Notes: a model not told the origin generated them from the letters alone. 64,000 bases of DNA from Deinococcus sp. KSM4-11 (GCF_004801415.1 NZ_SSNX01000004.1:62001-126000), one strand, 5' to 3'. Positions 1 to 13,974 are shown, counted from the stretch's first letter. Program-made: numbers and translations.

Positions 1-422
1 GTGCCGATGGCAAACCCCAGTTCCTTCTTCGGGAAGGCGTCGGTGACGATGGCGCTGGAGTTGGCGAGCATGAACGCCCCGCCAACGCCCTGGAGGGCGC
101 GCAGCGCGATCAGGAGCGGCACATGGCTGGTGAAGCCCGCGAGCAGCGAGGCCAGTGTGAACACGCCGAAGCCCAGCACGTACAGCCGTTTGCGGCCCAG
201 CATGTCCGACAGCCGGCCGACGTTCAGCACGAACACGGTCTGCGTGACGTTGTACGCCAGCAGAATCCAGATCAGGCTCAGCAGGGTGGTGTGCAGGTCG
301 CGCAGCAGCGTGGGCAGCGCGATGATCAGCGTGCCGGAGTTCATGGACGCCATCAGCGCGCCCAGGCTGGTCACGCTCAGGGCCAGCCACTTGTAGCTGA
401 ATTTCTCGTGCAGGGTGCTCAT
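1..422 (-). CDS. MFS drug efflux transporter (DHA2/EmrB-like), N-terminal part
   Basis: Reading the minus strand from the ATG at 422 gives about 140 residues beginning MSTLHEKFSYKWLALSV, with the first four membrane segments of a major facilitator. The cytoplasmic loop motif GRLSDMLGRKRLY lies between TM2 and TM3, and ALPTLLRDLHTT fits the DHA2 (EmrB/QacA, 14-TM) branch. The gene runs off the left edge, so length and substrate cannot be judged. Its ATG overlaps the marR stop by four bases, so the two are translationally coupled. This is the classical arrangement of a MarR repressor controlling a multidrug exporter. Family call is solid; substrate is unknown. Confidence 0.85.
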   Translation of the reverse strand, partial: MSTLHEKFSYKWLALSVTSLGALMASMNSGTLIIALPTLLRDLHTTLLSLIWILLAYNVTQTVFVLNVGRLSDMLGRKRLYVLGFGVFTLASLLAGFTSHVPLLIALRALQGVGGAFMLANSSAIVTDAFPKKELGFAIG

Positions 423-877
423 GCGTTCACCACGTCCTTGACGCTGAGGTGCCGTTCGAGTTTGTTCAGCACACCGAGGGTCTGGGTGATCTCGTCGGGG
501 GTCAGGTCGCTGAACAGGGCTTGCAGGTGCGTGTGCATCTGCGGCACCACGCGGTGCAGGCGTTCCTCGCCGGCCGGGGTCAGGTGCAGCGTCAGGGAGC
601 GGCGGTCTTCGCCGCGTTCGCGGGTGAGCAGGCCGTCCTGTTCGAGCCGGTCGATGATGCCGGTCAGGTTGCCGGGCGTGACGCCGATCCGGTCGGCGAT
701 CTCGCCGGGGCTGCGCGGCTGGCCGGAGAGCTGCCGCAGCACCCGGAACTGCGGGGTGGTGAGGTCGAAGTCGGCCATGCGGGCGGTCACGCGACGGTTC
801 AGCACGGTGTACACGCGGTCGAGATCGACCCACAGGCGAACGGCCGGGGGTCGGATGGGGGTGGGTGCATCGCTCAT
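419..877 (-). CDS. MarR-family transcriptional regulator
   Basis: A 152-residue protein of normal MarR length. Residues about 40-105 form the winged helix: TTPQFRVLRQL, then SPGEIADRIGVTPGNLTGIIDRLEQDGLL as the recognition helix region, and RERGEDRRSLTLHLT as the wing with the family DRR signature. It probably represses its own promoter and the downstream MFS gene, with which it overlaps by 4 bp. A 20-bp imperfect palindrome just upstream covers the -10 box and is a natural operator. The effector cannot be inferred. Confidence 0.9.
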   Translation of the reverse strand: MSDAPTPIRPPAVRLWVDLDRVYTVLNRRVTARMADFDLTTPQFRVLRQLSGQPRSPGEIADRIGVTPGNLTGIIDRLEQDGLLTRERGEDRRSLTLHLTPAGEERLHRVVPQMHTHLQALFSDLTPDEITQTLGVLNKLERHLSVKDVVNA

Positions 878-881
878 GCAG

Positions 882-912
882 ATAGTATAAGCCTAAACTA
901 TATAGAGTTAAA
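882..912 (-). promoter_or_regulatory. marR promoter, leaderless, with overlapping palindromic operator
   Basis: On the minus strand a TTTAAC -35 (907-912), 17-base spacer and TATACT -10 (884-889) end 6 bases before the marR ATG, so the transcript should be leaderless. An imperfect inverted repeat (882-901, 16 of 20 positions symmetrical, outer arms ATAGT/ACTAT) covers the -10 box and would let a MarR dimer block transcription. Confidence 0.65.
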
Positions 913-1045
913 GTCTTGGCCGGGCAGCGGCGCCTGGTGGAGTCATGCACTGGCCGCCAGAGGGTCGTGGCCGCCCTGCTAACGGACTGCTCACGCCCCC
1001 TCGGGCACACTCCAGGGGTCAGTCCCCCGCCATGGAGGTTCCACC

Positions 1046-1357
1046 ATGCACCCGTTGTCCCCCTCCCACGCTGGCCCCGCCGTGCCCTGCACCTGGCTGA
1101 CGGATCGGCTTCCCCTGCTCCACCGCGTCACCGGCCGCTTCCAAACCATCTGGGCGCTGCACGCTGCGGGCCACCCGGACGACAGCGTGGCCGCGCACCT
1201 CCAGGTGCCTTCCGCCACTGTGACCAGTGCAGTGCGGAGTCTCTACCGAGCTCTGGCCATCGATCCTGACGACGGGGAACTCGCCCGCGTCCAGGCAGCG
1301 CAGCTCTACCGCGCTCTGAGCGCCACCCGGACGGGCCGACCGTCAGACCAGAGCTGA
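1046..1357 (+). CDS. small helix-turn-helix protein
   Basis: A 103-residue protein starting at an ATG seven bases after a GGAGG (1034-1038). The middle part (about residues 30-72, FQTIWALHAAGHPDDSVAA then LQVPSATVTSAVRSLYRAL) looks like an HTH of the LuxR or sigma region 4 type. No sensor or dimerisation domain is evident. It stands alone between two leftward units, so context does not suggest a target. The coding status rests on the ribosome binding site and the HTH-like pattern. Confidence 0.55.
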   Translation: MHPLSPSHAGPAVPCTWLTDRLPLLHRVTGRFQTIWALHAAGHPDDSVAAHLQVPSATVTSAVRSLYRALAIDPDDGELARVQAAQLYRALSATRTGRPSDQS

Positions 1358-1380
1358 ACGGGACACTGCGTGGGAACGGT

Positions 1381-2027
1381 TCAGCCCCGACCGCGCCAGG
1401 CGGGGCCGTCCACCACGATCACCTGCAACCGACGTGGCCCGTGCACGCCCTCCACGCGCACGAGTTCGATGTCGCTGGTGGCACTCCCCCCGCTGATCCA
1501 CGTGAGGGGCCGTCCTGCCCGCACGGCCGCTGCAACGGCCTGAACGCCATCCAGCACGTCCGGCACGATCTGATCGGCACGGATGATGCACACGTGCAGA
1601 TCCGGCACCAGGGTGAGCACGCGGCGGCCCTGGCCGGGGCCGTGGTCGAGGATGATCGTGCCCGTCGTGGCGACCGCCACCGCGCAGCCCGTGACCACGG
1701 CGTCCGCGCCGTCCAGTTCCGCGTGCGTCAGGAATGGCTCGTCCCGCCGCACGTCCAGCCCGTCCGGCAGCCAGACCGCGTCCAGCCCGCCCGGCACCAC
1801 CACCCGGCGGGCGCCCCCCAGGGCTGTCCGGACGGCCTCCAGCAGCCCTGGCGGCGCGACCCGGACGAACCCGGCCCGGTAATCCTCGATCCGATCCTGA
1901 AAGGTGTGAAGCACCTCCTCGCGGGTCTGCGCAGCGGCGCGCGGATACGGCGGCCGCTCCGGCGTCTGCGCTCCCTCCTTCGCCCGGTTAATGCGGGTCA
2001 GCACCTCCAGCCTCGCCTCGGCGGTGC

Positions 2028-2031
<4 letters not shown>
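1381..2031 (-). CDS. lutC: Lactate utilization protein C (LUD domain)
   Basis: 216 residues from a GTG at 2031 that overlaps the lutB stop (GTGA). The LUD/YkgG fold is recognisable: a variable N-terminal helix region, then VVVPGGLDAVWLPDG, ADAVVTGCAVAVATTGTIIL (family glycine/threonine motif), VPDLHVCIIRADQIV and the C-terminal WISGGSATSDIELVRVEGVHGPRRL, the most conserved LutC segment. LutC is the third subunit of the LutABC L-lactate oxidation complex. A longer upstream reading frame exists but overlaps lutB and has no homology. Last gene of the leftward rhamnose operon. Confidence 0.93.
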
Positions 2032-3469
<1,438 letters not shown>

Positions 3470-3473
<4 letters not shown>

Positions 3474-4213
3474 GCCCACACCTTCGCCTCGGTGCTCGCC
3501 AGGATCTCGGCCAGATGCACGGTTCTCGCCCCGCTCCGCAGCCGGTGCAGCCCGCCGCCGATGTGCATCAGGCAGGAATTGTCGCCGGCGGTGCAGGCTT
3601 CCGCGCCCGTCTCCAGGATGTGGCGGGCCTTGTCGGCCAGCATGGCGGTGCTCACGTCCGGGTTCTTCACGCTGAAGGTGCCGCCGAAGCCGCAGCACTC
3701 GTCGGCGTGCGGCAGTTCCAGCAGGGTCAGGCCCCGCACGTTCCTCAGCAGTTGCAGGGGTGCGTCGCCCACGTGCAGCGAGCGCATGGCGTGGCAGGTG
3801 GGATGGTACGTGACGCGGTGCGGATAGGCCGCGCCCACGTCGGTCACCCCGAGTTTCTTCACCAGGAATTCGCTCAGTTCGAAGATGCGCCCGGAAAGGG
3901 CCCGCACCTCGTCGCGCAGGGCCTCGTCGCCCTCCCAGTGGGCGGCGTCCGGGGCGAGTTCGCGCAGCATGGCGGCGCACGACCCGCTGGGCAGCACGAT
4001 CACCTCGGCGTCCCGGAAGTCGTCCACGAACTTGCGCACGAGGCTCAGGGCGTCAGTGCGGTAGCCGGTGTTCAGGTGCATCTGCCCGCAGCAGGTCTGC
4101 GCGGCATTGAAGCGCACCTCATGGCCCAGCCGCTCGAGCAGGGCGACGGTCGCCTGCCCGGTCTGCGGGAACAGCGCGTCGTTCAGGCAGGTGATGAACA
4201 GATCGATTTTCAA
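3470..4213 (-). CDS. lutA: Lactate utilization protein A (CCG-domain protein)
   Basis: 247 residues, the usual LutA/YkgE length. The two cysteine-rich CCG domains are complete: CCG at 41-43 with SGSC near 76-79, then HPTCH at 137-141, ECCGFGG at 172-178 and DNSCLMHIGG at 211-220. These bind an Fe-S cofactor and pass electrons during lactate oxidation. The start overlaps rhaB by 4 bp (ATGA), placing the lactate genes directly in the rhamnose operon rather than under separate lactate control. Confidence 0.95.
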
Positions 4214-5647
4214 CGGGTCACCTCCGGCCCAGTCTGCCGCGCGGCGGGCCGGGATGGGGCGGGCGTGAAGGTCTGGAGTTCCCCCGACGCCCGGACGACC
4301 TCCCGGATGGACGTGCCGTTCAGGGCGTCACCTGCGCGCGCCTGAACCAGCAGATTCCCGATCAGGGTCGCCTCGACCGGCCCCGCGATCACGGGGCGGC
4401 CCGTGGCGTCGGCGGTGAGCTGGTTCAGCAGGTCGCCCTGCGAGCCGCCGCCGACCACGTGCAGGGTGTGGATGGCCGTGCCGGTCACCGCCTCCAGGCC
4501 GTCCAGCACCTCGGCGATCCGGTACGCGAGGCTGTCCAGCACGCAGCGGATGATCTCCGGCGGCGACTGCGGCACCGGCTGTCCGGTCTCGCGGCAGTAC
4601 GACTGCACGCGCTGTGGCATGTCCGTGCCCGGCGCCAGAAAACGTGCGTCGTCCGGGTCGATCCGGGGGCCACCGGCGGGCAGGCCGGCGGCGTCCGCGT
4701 ACAGGGCCGCGAAGTCTGCGTTCCACGCGCGGCGGCATTCCTGCACGATCCACAGGCCCATCACGTTCTTCAGCAGGCGGGTGGTGCCGCCGATCCCGGC
4801 CTCGTTCGTGAGGTTCAGGTCACGCGCCGCGTCTGTCAGTACGGGCTGCGGCGACTCCACGCCGACCAGGCTCCACGTGCCGCTGGACACGTACGCCCAG
4901 CCGCCCTCGCCCGTGGCGGGCACGGCGGCTACGGCCGACGCGGTGTCGTGCGTGGCCGGGGCGATCACGCGCGTGCCGCTCAGGCCGGTCTCGGCGGCCA
5001 CCTCGGGCCGCAGTCCTCCCAGATCGGTGCCAGGCTCCACGATGCGCGGCAGCAGCGACCGGGGAATCCCGGCGGCGTTCACCAGCGACCACGCCCAATC
5101 CTGCGTTTGTGGATCGTAGAACTGCGTGGTGCTCGCGTTCGTGCGCTCGGTCACGCGCGCGCCGCACAGCCAGAAGTGCAGCAGATCCGGCACCAGCAGC
5201 AGCACGTCCGCCTGCGCCAGCCGTTCCGGGCGTTCGGCGGCCAGCTGGTACAGCGTGTTGAACGGCAGGAACTGGATACCGGTCGCGCCATAGATCACGT
5301 TGTCGCCCAGCCGCGCGCGGACGCGTTCCATCACGCCGTTCAGGCGCGGGCTGCGGTAGTGGTGCACGCCCCCCAGTAGCTCGCTGTGCCCGTCCAGCAG
5401 GCCATAATCGACCGCCCAGGAGTTCACGCCGATGCTGGCGACCTCGCCGCACTGACCGGCGAGTTTGAGGCCCTGGAGCACCTCGCGCCACAGGCCCAGG
5501 ATGTCCCAGTACAGGCCGCCCGCCACGGGCACGCCGCCGTTCGGGAAGCGGTGCAGCACCTCGACCGTCAGGCGACCGCCGGCGACCGTCCCCAGTGCCA
5601 CCCGCCCGCTGGACGCCCCGAGGTCGATGGCGACATGCCGGGTGGGT

Positions 5648-5658
<11 letters not shown>
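4210..5658 (-). CDS. rhaB: L-rhamnulokinase (FGGY kinase)
   Basis: 482 residues, typical for RhaB (about 480-490). The N-terminal ATPase motif AIDLGASSGRVALG begins at residue 10. VNSWAVDYGLLD, GVHHYRSPR and the second FGGY domain with YVSSGTWSLVGVE and HVVGGGSQGDLLNQLTADATGRPV identify rhamnulokinase rather than xylulo- or glycerol kinase. It phosphorylates L-rhamnulose at O1 using ATP. Its start lies 11 bp inside the end of the aldolase/dehydrogenase gene, and its stop overlaps lutA, so the whole leftward unit is translationally linked. Confidence 0.95.
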
Positions 5659-7741
<2,083 letters not shown>

Positions 7742-7788
7742 GGTGGGGGCTCCTGTGGAGTGGACGTGGGAGAAGCGGGCGGGGCGGG

Positions 7789-9000
7789 TCAGAGGGAGAG
7801 GGTCTTCTCCTTGACGGGGTACCCGCCGCCGCCCTGCGCGGTGCCGCGTTCGCGGGCGACTGTTGCCTGATACCCGCTGGCGCGGTGTGCGGCGATGGGA
7901 TCGGCCGGCAGGCTGTGCGCCTCGCGCCACTCGGCCAGCAGCGGGCGGACGTCGGTCTTGAAGGCATCGGTCAGCGTGCGGTGCGCGGCCAGGACATCCC
8001 CGGCCTGCTGGGCGGCCTTCAGCGCCTCCCAGTCGATCAGCAGGGCCTTGGCGTACGCCTCCTGGCAGTTCAGCACCGACTGGAGCATGGCCTCGACCTT
8101 GGGTTCGATGTTGTGGCTCTGGTCGATCATGTACGCGACCTGCGCGGCGGTGGTCTGCGTGATCTGATCGTCTGCGTGTTCGGCTGCCACGAGTTCCGCG
8201 TAGATGCTGAACAACTCGAAGGGGTTGCTGGTGCCCACGATCAGGTCGTCGTCCGCGTAGCGCCGCGCGTTGAAGTGGAAACCGCCCAGCCGGCCTTCGT
8301 CGAGCAGGAAGGCCACGATCTGCTCGATGTTCACGCCCTGCGCGTGGTGCCCCAGATCCACCAGCACCTGCGCCTTCTCGCCGATGGCGACGCAGTGCGC
8401 GTACGCCGCGCCCCAGTCGAACAGGTCCGTGGCGTAGAAGGCGGGCTCGAACAGCTTGTACTCCACCAGCATCCTCGCGCCGTCCGGCAGGGCGTCATGG
8501 ACGCGCCTCAATGCGGCGCGCATGGCGTGCTTGCGGCGGCGCAGGTCGTCCTGCCCGGCGTAGTTGGTGCCGTCCGCGAACCACAGGCTCAGGTCGCGGC
8601 TGCCCGTCTGGTTCATGACCTCCACGCAGTCCAGCAGGTGCTGGGTGGCCTGTTCCCGCACCGCCTCGTCGGGGTGGGTGACGCTGCCGAGTTTGTACAC
8701 GTCGTCCTGAAAGACGTTGGGGTTGATCGCGCCGATGCTTATGCCACGGGACTCTGCGGAGCGCTTCAGCTCTGCGTACTCCTCGACCTCGTCCCAGGGG
8801 ATGTGCAGGGCGACGCTGGGGGCGATGCCGGTCAGGCGGTGCACCTCGGCGGCGTCGTCGATCTTCTCGTACACATCCCGGGCCGCGCCGGGGGCCGCGA
8901 AGGTCTTGAAGCGCGTGCCGGAGTTGCCGTAGCCCCAGCTGGGCGTCTCGATGCGTTGCCGGCTCAGGGCGGCGTTCAGGGGATCGGTCAGGTGCGTCAT
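7789..9000 (-). CDS. rhaI: L-rhamnose isomerase (RhaI / Pseudomonas stutzeri type)
   Basis: 403 residues beginning [32 protein letters not shown], preceded by AAGGAG six bases upstream. TIM-barrel sugar isomerase with metal-site stretches [35 protein letters not shown] and [26 protein letters not shown]. It interconverts L-rhamnose and L-rhamnulose using a divalent metal. The sequence matches the RhaI type of Bacillus and Pseudomonas stutzeri rather than enteric RhaA. First catabolic gene after the regulator. Confidence 0.94.
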   Translation of the reverse strand: MTHLTDPLNAALSRQRIETPSWGYGNSGTRFKTFAAPGAARDVYEKIDDAAEVHRLTGIAPSVALHIPWDEVEEYAELKRSAESRGISIGAINPNVFQDDVYKLGSVTHPDEAVREQATQHLLDCVEVMNQTGSRDLSLWFADGTNYAGQDDLRRRKHAMRAALRRVHDALPDGARMLVEYKLFEPAFYATDLFDWGAAYAHCVAIGEKAQVLVDLGHHAQGVNIEQIVAFLLDEGRLGGFHFNARRYADDDLIVGTSNPFELFSIYAELVAAEHADDQITQTTAAQVAYMIDQSHNIEPKVEAMLQSVLNCQEAYAKALLIDWEALKAAQQAGDVLAAHRTLTDAFKTDVRPLLAEWREAHSLPADPIAAHRASGYQATVARERGTAQGGGGYPVKEKTLSL

Positions 9001-9023
9001 GCGTCTCCTTGCAGGCGGTCGGG

Positions 9024-9800
9024 TTACGGGGCCACGATGAGCTGGATGTCGTCGGTGTCGAGGCCGGTGCGGACGTCGTCGCCGGGGTCGTCGTCGGTGA
9101 TCAGGGTGTTCACGTCGGCGTGCGTGGCGATGGTCGCCAGGGCGCGGCGGCCGAACTTGCTGTGATCCACCAGCGCCACCACGCTGCTGCCGGAGCGGAT
9201 CAGGGCCTGCTTGCTGCCCACCTCCGGCAGGTGTGGATCGGTGAAGCCCGCGCCGGGCGCGTAGCCCTTGGCGCTGAAGAACACCAGATCCGGGTGCAGC
9301 CGCGCCAGCGTGTCCAGAAAGAAGGCCCCCACGAACGAGCGTGCCGGGGCGTGGAAGTTGCCGCCGACCATCAGGAAGGGCACGCCGCCGGCCGCCAGCA
9401 CGTTCGCGGCGTCGAGCGAACACGCGATGGCCTGCACCTTGCGGGTGGGCAGCAACCGGGCCAGGGCGAGGCTGGTGGTACTGGCGTCCAGCGCGACGGT
9501 GTCGCCGTCCTGGATGAGATTTAGGGCGGCGCGGGCGATCCGCTCCTTGGCCTCGACATTCTGTCCGGCGCGCAACTGCTGCGAGAGTTCCTCGCTGGTG
9601 CGGTCGAGGAGCTGGGCGCCACCGTGGGTCCGCAGCAGCTTGCCCTGTTCGCACAGCGCGTCGATGTCGCGCCGGACCGTCATTTCATGCACGCCCAGTT
9701 CGGCGGCCAGCTCCTTGATCCGCACGACCTTATGGGTCAGTGCGCGGCGCAGGATGTCCTGCTGCCTCCCCGGCAGGAGGCCCATGACTTCGTTGGACAT
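9024..9800 (-). CDS. DeoR/GlpR-family regulator of rhamnose genes
   Basis: 258 residues from the ATG at 9800; an alternative TTG at 9806 is possible, but a TAGGAT -10 box six bases before the ATG favours the ATG. The N-terminal DeoR HTH reads [51 protein letters not shown]. The C-terminal sugar-phosphate sensor contains [16 protein letters not shown] and [16 protein letters not shown] motifs (ligand pocket of the DeoRC domain). Expected ligand is a phosphorylated rhamnose intermediate, by context. It likely represses both its own operon and the divergent transport operon. Confidence 0.92.
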   Translation of the reverse strand: MSNEVMGLLPGRQQDILRRALTHKVVRIKELAAELGVHEMTVRRDIDALCEQGKLLRTHGGAQLLDRTSEELSQQLRAGQNVEAKERIARAALNLIQDGDTVALDASTTSLALARLLPTRKVQAIACSLDAANVLAAGGVPFLMVGGNFHAPARSFVGAFFLDTLARLHPDLVFFSAKGYAPGAGFTDPHLPEVGSKQALIRSGSSVVALVDHSKFGRRALATIATHADVNTLITDDDPGDDVRTGLDTDDIQLIVAP

Positions 9801-9806
9801 GCCCAA

Positions 9807-9870
9807 ATCCTAACACGATTCGAACAAAATATGACAAGGTCTTGCAATGTTCTGTGGGATGGTGTTCAAT
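9807..9870. promoter_or_regulatory. Divergent rhamnose control region with TGTTC half-sites
   Basis: Rightward: TTGCAA (9842-9847), 17-base spacer, TTCAAT (9865-9870) for rhaM. Leftward: TAGGAT (complement 9807-9812) six bases before the deoR ATG. TGTTC occurs at 9848-9852 and 9863-9867, with the inverse GAACA at 9822-9826. TGTTC/GAACA is the core half-site of GlpR/DeoR operators, and the copies lie across both promoters. Suggestive, not proven. Confidence 0.5.
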
Positions 9871-9934
9871 GCGGGCAGTCATTCCCTGACCTACAACACG
9901 CACCCCACGGCCACCTCGGCCGTCCCGGAGGATC

Positions 9935-10264
9935 ATGTCCGCTCCACTGCAACGAGTCTGCTTTCAACTTCAGGTGCGCCCAGAGCGCCTGGAGGAGTAC
10001 AAAGAACGCCACCGCGCCGTGTGGCCTGACATGCTGGCGGCCCTGAGCGCGACCGGCTGGCACAACTACTCCCTGTTCCTCCGCCCCGACGGCCTGCTCA
10101 TCGGCTACCTCGAGACGCCCAGCCTCCAGGCGGCCCGCGACGGCATGGCGCGCACCGAAGTCAACGCGCGCTGGCAGTCGGAGATGGCCCCGTTCTTCGT
10201 GGAACTGGAAGGCACGCCGGATCAGGGCTTCCTGCAGCTGGAGGAGGTGTTTCACCTTGAGTAA
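9935..10264 (+). CDS. rhaM: L-rhamnose mutarotase
   Basis: 109 residues, standard length. RhaM signature residues are present: [26 protein letters not shown] (substrate-binding RVCFxL, Y and H), [17 protein letters not shown] and [11 protein letters not shown]. It speeds interconversion of alpha- and beta-L-rhamnopyranose so that the isomerase receives the right anomer. A GGAGG sits just upstream. It opens the rightward transport operon and overlaps the ATPase gene by 8 bp. Confidence 0.94.
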   Translation: MSAPLQRVCFQLQVRPERLEEYKERHRAVWPDMLAALSATGWHNYSLFLRPDGLLIGYLETPSLQAARDGMARTEVNARWQSEMAPFFVELEGTPDQGFLQLEEVFHLE

Positions 10265-11879
10265 TCGCCCCGCGAGCAGCGAAGACAGTCCCTCTGGGCA
10301 GGTGGAAGCCACCACCGGCGCTGTCCCGGTGGTGGCTGGAACTGCAGCGGAGGGGCGCGGACAGTCCAACTCCCCCCTCCTGACCCTCACGAATGCCAGC
10401 AAGTCCTTCGGGCCGGTGCAGGCGCTGAGGGACGTGAGCATCGACCTGTATCCCGGCGAGGCGCACGCGCTGCTGGGCGAGAACGGGGCGGGGAAGAGCA
10501 CCTTCGTGAAGATCCTGGCGGGCGTGCACCGCCGCGACGCGGGCACGCTGGTCATGGGCGGCGAGGAACAGCACTTCCACTCGCCGGCCGACGCGCGGGA
10601 TGCCGGAATCGCGATCATCTACCAGGAACCCACGCTGTTCCCCGACCTGAGCGTGGCCGAGAATGTCCTGATGGGCCGCCAGCCGCGCGGGGCGCTGGGG
10701 CGGATCGACGTGAAGGCCATGCGGGTACGGGTGTCGGGCCTGCTGGCCGAGCTGGGCGTTCCCCTCGACCCGGCGCGGCCGGTGCGCGGCCTGAGCATCG
10801 CGGACCAGCAGCTCGTCGAGATCGCCAAGGCCCTGTCGCTGGACGCGCGCGTGCTGATCATGGATGAGCCGACGGCGGCCCTGACCTTGCAGGAAACCGA
10901 GCGGCTGTTTCGGGTGGTGCGCTCGCTGCGGGCACGCGGCGCGGCGGTGCTGTTCATCACGCACCGCCTGGAGGAGGTCTTCGCGGAGTGCCAGCGCGTG
11001 ACCGTCATGCGCGACGGCACCTGGGTCAGCAGTGGCCCCATCACGGACTACGACACGGACGTCGTGGTGCGGCAGATGGTGGGCCGTGACCTGGGCGACC
11101 TGTACCCGCGTGGCGAGGCGCGCGTGGGCGACGTGGCCCTGAGCGTGCGCGGCCTGAGCCAGCCGGGCGTGTTCCACGACATCAGCTTCGAGGTGCGCCG
11201 GGGCGAGATCGTCGGCCTGGCCGGGCTGGTCGGTGCGGGCCGCAGCGAGGTCGCCCGCGCGATCTTCGGCGTCGATTCCCGCGTGGGGGGAGAGGTAAAG
11301 GTGGGCGGCCACGTCCTGCCGGCCGGCAATCCGCGCGCCGTGATGGACGCCGGGCTGGGCCTGGTGCCCGAGGACCGCCGCGCCCAGGGCCTGGTGATGG
11401 ACATGAGCATCGAGCGCAACGCGAACCTCGCCATCCTGAACCGCCTCACGGGCGGCCTGCTGATGAACCGGGGGGCCGAGGCCAGGAACGCGCAGCAATG
11501 GACATCGAAACTCCAGCTCAAGGCGCACCGCCTGAGCGATCCGGCCAGCAGCCTCTCGGGCGGGAACCAGCAGAAGGTCGTGCTGGCCAAGTGGCTGGCC
11601 ACCAATCCCAGCGTGCTGATCGTGGATGAGCCCACGCGCGGCATCGACGTGGGCGCGAAGGCCGAGGTGCATCGCACGCTGGCAGAACTCGCGGCCGGGG
11701 GACTGGCCGTCCTGATGATCTCCAGCGATCTGCCGGAGGTGCTCGGCATGGCCGACCGGATTCTGGTCATGCGGGAGGGCACCCTGGTCGGAGAACTCAG
11801 CCGCGCGCAGGGCAGCGAGGAGGCCGTGATGTACCTCGCCACCGGGCAGCGGCCCTCCAGCCTGGGCGGCGCGGCGTGA
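10257..11879 (+). CDS. rhaT: Sugar ABC transporter ATP-binding protein (rhamnose, RbsA-type)
   Basis: 540 residues with two ATPase halves in one chain. Half 1 has Walker [10 protein letters not shown] at 74-82, [15 protein letters not shown] as signature and [11 protein letters not shown] as Walker B. Half 2 has the degenerate Walker [25 protein letters not shown] and [14 protein letters not shown]. This is the CUT2 (ribose/rhamnose) pattern. The TTG start at 10257 follows GAGGAGG but gives about 40 residues more than usual before the first conserved strand, so a later start is possible. Gene symbol is by analogy with the rhizobial rhaSTPQ transporter, not enteric RhaT. Confidence 0.9.
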   Translation: MSNRPASSEDSPSGQVEATTGAVPVVAGTAAEGRGQSNSPLLTLTNASKSFGPVQALRDVSIDLYPGEAHALLGENGAGKSTFVKILAGVHRRDAGTLVMGGEEQHFHSPADARDAGIAIIYQEPTLFPDLSVAENVLMGRQPRGALGRIDVKAMRVRVSGLLAELGVPLDPARPVRGLSIADQQLVEIAKALSLDARVLIMDEPTAALTLQETERLFRVVRSLRARGAAVLFITHRLEEVFAECQRVTVMRDGTWVSSGPITDYDTDVVVRQMVGRDLGDLYPRGEARVGDVALSVRGLSQPGVFHDISFEVRRGEIVGLAGLVGAGRSEVARAIFGVDSRVGGEVKVGGHVLPAGNPRAVMDAGLGLVPEDRRAQGLVMDMSIERNANLAILNRLTGGLLMNRGAEARNAQQWTSKLQLKAHRLSDPASSLSGGNQQKVVLAKWLATNPSVLIVDEPTRGIDVGAKAEVHRTLAELAAGGLAVLMISSDLPEVLGMADRILVMREGTLVGELSRAQGSEEAVMYLATGQRPSSLGGAA

Positions 11880-12916
11880 TGACGCGCAGCGATCCCGCGC
11901 CCGTCGCGCCGACCACGCCCGGCCTGCTCACGCGCCTGCTGCGCGCCCGCGAGGCCGGCCTGGTCGGGCTGCTGCTGCTGGTCACGCTGGGCACGGCGGC
12001 CATCAACCCGCTGTTCCTGGGGGCGGGCAGCGTCCGCGACCTGTTCCTGAACGTGGCGATCATCGCGCTGCTGGTCGTCGGGGAAACCATCGTGCTGCTG
12101 ATGAAGCACGTCGACCTGAGCATCAGCAGTGTGGTGGGCCTCAGCGCCTTCCTGAGCGGGTCGCTGTTCATCGCGCATCCCGGAATGCCGATTCCGGTGG
12201 CGCTGCTGTTCGGCCTGCTGCTCGGCGCGGTGATGGGCTCTGTGAACGGCCTGCTCGTCGCCTATGGCAGGGTTCCGGCGCTGGTCGCCACGCTGGGCAC
12301 GCTGTACGTGTTCCGGGGCATCACGTACGCGGTGGTGCACGGTGGCCAGATCTACGCGTCCAAACTGCCCGCCGGTTTTCTGACCTTTGGCACCGGCAGC
12401 ACCCTCGGCGTTCCCAACCTCGTGCTGCTGGTGGTCCTGATCATGATCGGCTTCGGGTTCTACCTGGGGTCATGGCGCGGCGGGCGCGAGTACTACGCGC
12501 TGGGCTCGAATGCCGAGGCCGCCGTGCTGGCGGGCATCAGCGTTACGCGGCGCACCATGACCGGTTTCGTGCTCAGCGGAGCCATCGCCGGGCTTGCCGG
12601 CGTGCTGTACCTCGCGCGCTTCGGCACGGTGGACGCCACCGCTGGCACGGGGCTGGAACTTCAGGTCATCGCGGCGGCCGTCGTGGGCGGCGTCAGCATC
12701 GGCGGCGGCGTGGGCACGCTGTTTGGCGCGGGCATCGGCGCGCTGCTGCTGGGCGTGATGGGCAGCGCCCTGGTCACCCTGCGTGCCCCCGGCTTCTACC
12801 AGCAGGCCATCCAGGGCGCGCTGCTGCTCGGCGCGATCAGCGTGGACATGCTGGTGGCGAAACGCACGGCGAAGCATCTCCAGGCCGCGCCCGATCACAC
12901 CGGGAGGACGAAATGA
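11876..12916 (+). CDS. rhaP: Rhamnose ABC transporter permease 1 (CUT2 family)
   Basis: 346 residues, very hydrophobic, about 8-10 membrane segments. BPD_transp_2 family motifs are seen: [28 protein letters not shown] (the EIDLSVGS-like loop), [26 protein letters not shown] and [29 protein letters not shown]. It overlaps the ATPase stop by 4 bp (GTGA); an ATG one codon later is also possible. Forms the channel with the next gene. Confidence 0.9.
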   Translation: MMTRSDPAPVAPTTPGLLTRLLRAREAGLVGLLLLVTLGTAAINPLFLGAGSVRDLFLNVAIIALLVVGETIVLLMKHVDLSISSVVGLSAFLSGSLFIAHPGMPIPVALLFGLLLGAVMGSVNGLLVAYGRVPALVATLGTLYVFRGITYAVVHGGQIYASKLPAGFLTFGTGSTLGVPNLVLLVVLIMIGFGFYLGSWRGGREYYALGSNAEAAVLAGISVTRRTMTGFVLSGAIAGLAGVLYLARFGTVDATAGTGLELQVIAAAVVGGVSIGGGVGTLFGAGIGALLLGVMGSALVTLRAPGFYQQAIQGALLLGAISVDMLVAKRTAKHLQAAPDHTGRTK

Positions 12917-13914
12917 AAGCCCTGATGAGTGGCCTGCGGAACCTGCCCGGCTGGGAGACCACGCTGGTCGTCCTGGTGGTCGTGGCCCTGCTCGGCGGCG
13001 GCCTGCTCTCAGGGGACTTCCTGACCGGCCAGAACCTCTCCTTCCTGACCGCCAACTTCAGCGAGACCCTGCTGATGGCCCTGACCATGACCCTGCTGGT
13101 GATCGTCGCCGAGATCGACCTGTCGGTCGCGTCGATCCTGGGCCTGTGCTCGGCCGTGCTGGGCGTGCTGTTCGCGGCGGGCGTGCCCATGCCGCTGGCG
13201 ATCCTGGCGGCCTTCGTGGTCGGCGGGCTGGCGGGGCTGCTCAACGGCGTGCTGGTCACGCGGCTGGGCCTGCCGTCGCTGGCGGTGACCATCGGCACGC
13301 TCGCGCTGTACCGGGGGCTCGCCTTCGTGCTGCTGGGCGACCGCGCTATCGCGGATTTCCCGCAGGCGTACACGAACTTCGGCTTCGGCACGGTGCCCGG
13401 CACGCTGATCCCCATTCCCATCGCGCTCGGCACGGTGCTGGCCATCCTGACCGCCGTGATCCTGCACGCCACTCCCTTCGGCCGCAGCCTGTACGCCATC
13501 GGCGCGAACGAGGTCGCCGCGCGCTTCTCCGGCCTGCGGGTCGAGCGCACCAAACTGCTCCTGTTCGTGATGTCGGGCCTGATGTCGGCCCTGGCGGGGG
13601 TCGTGTACACCTTCCGCTTCGCCAGTGCGCGCGGCGACAACGCCACCGGCTTCGAACTCGGCGTGATCGCGGCCGTGCTGCTCGGCGGTGTCAGTATCTT
13701 CGGCGGGCGCGGCAGCGTGATCGGCGCGGTGCTCGCCGTGTTCCTGATCGGCCTGATCAACGGCGCGCTGACCATCGTGGATGTCAGCAACGAGATCCTC
13801 ACCATCGTCACCGGCCTGCTGCTGATCGGCTCGGTGCTCGTCCCCAACCTCGTGGCCCGCGTCCAGGCCGCCCGGCAGCGTCGCCGCCCCAGGGGGGAAG
13901 CCGTGTCGCCCTGA
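12913..13914 (+). CDS. rhaQ: Rhamnose ABC transporter permease 2 (CUT2 family)
   Basis: 333 residues from the ATG at 12913, which overlaps the previous stop (ATGA) and follows GGGAGG. Membrane permease with LLMALTMTLLVIVAEIDLSVASILGLCSAVLG (canonical EIDLSV loop), NGVLVTRLGLPSLAVTIGTLALYRGLAFVLLGD and LGGVSIFGGRGSVIGAVLAVFLIGLINGAL. Pairs with the upstream permease and ATPase. A longer frame upstream lies inside the previous gene and is not used. Confidence 0.92.
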   Translation: MKALMSGLRNLPGWETTLVVLVVVALLGGGLLSGDFLTGQNLSFLTANFSETLLMALTMTLLVIVAEIDLSVASILGLCSAVLGVLFAAGVPMPLAILAAFVVGGLAGLLNGVLVTRLGLPSLAVTIGTLALYRGLAFVLLGDRAIADFPQAYTNFGFGTVPGTLIPIPIALGTVLAILTAVILHATPFGRSLYAIGANEVAARFSGLRVERTKLLLFVMSGLMSALAGVVYTFRFASARGDNATGFELGVIAAVLLGGVSIFGGRGSVIGAVLAVFLIGLINGALTIVDVSNEILTIVTGLLLIGSVLVPNLVARVQAARQRRRPRGEAVSP

Positions 13915-13974
13915 CGTGCAGGCCCTCGGCCCGGCTTCACCGCCCTCGCCCCTCACTCCTGACCTGGAGGTCGT

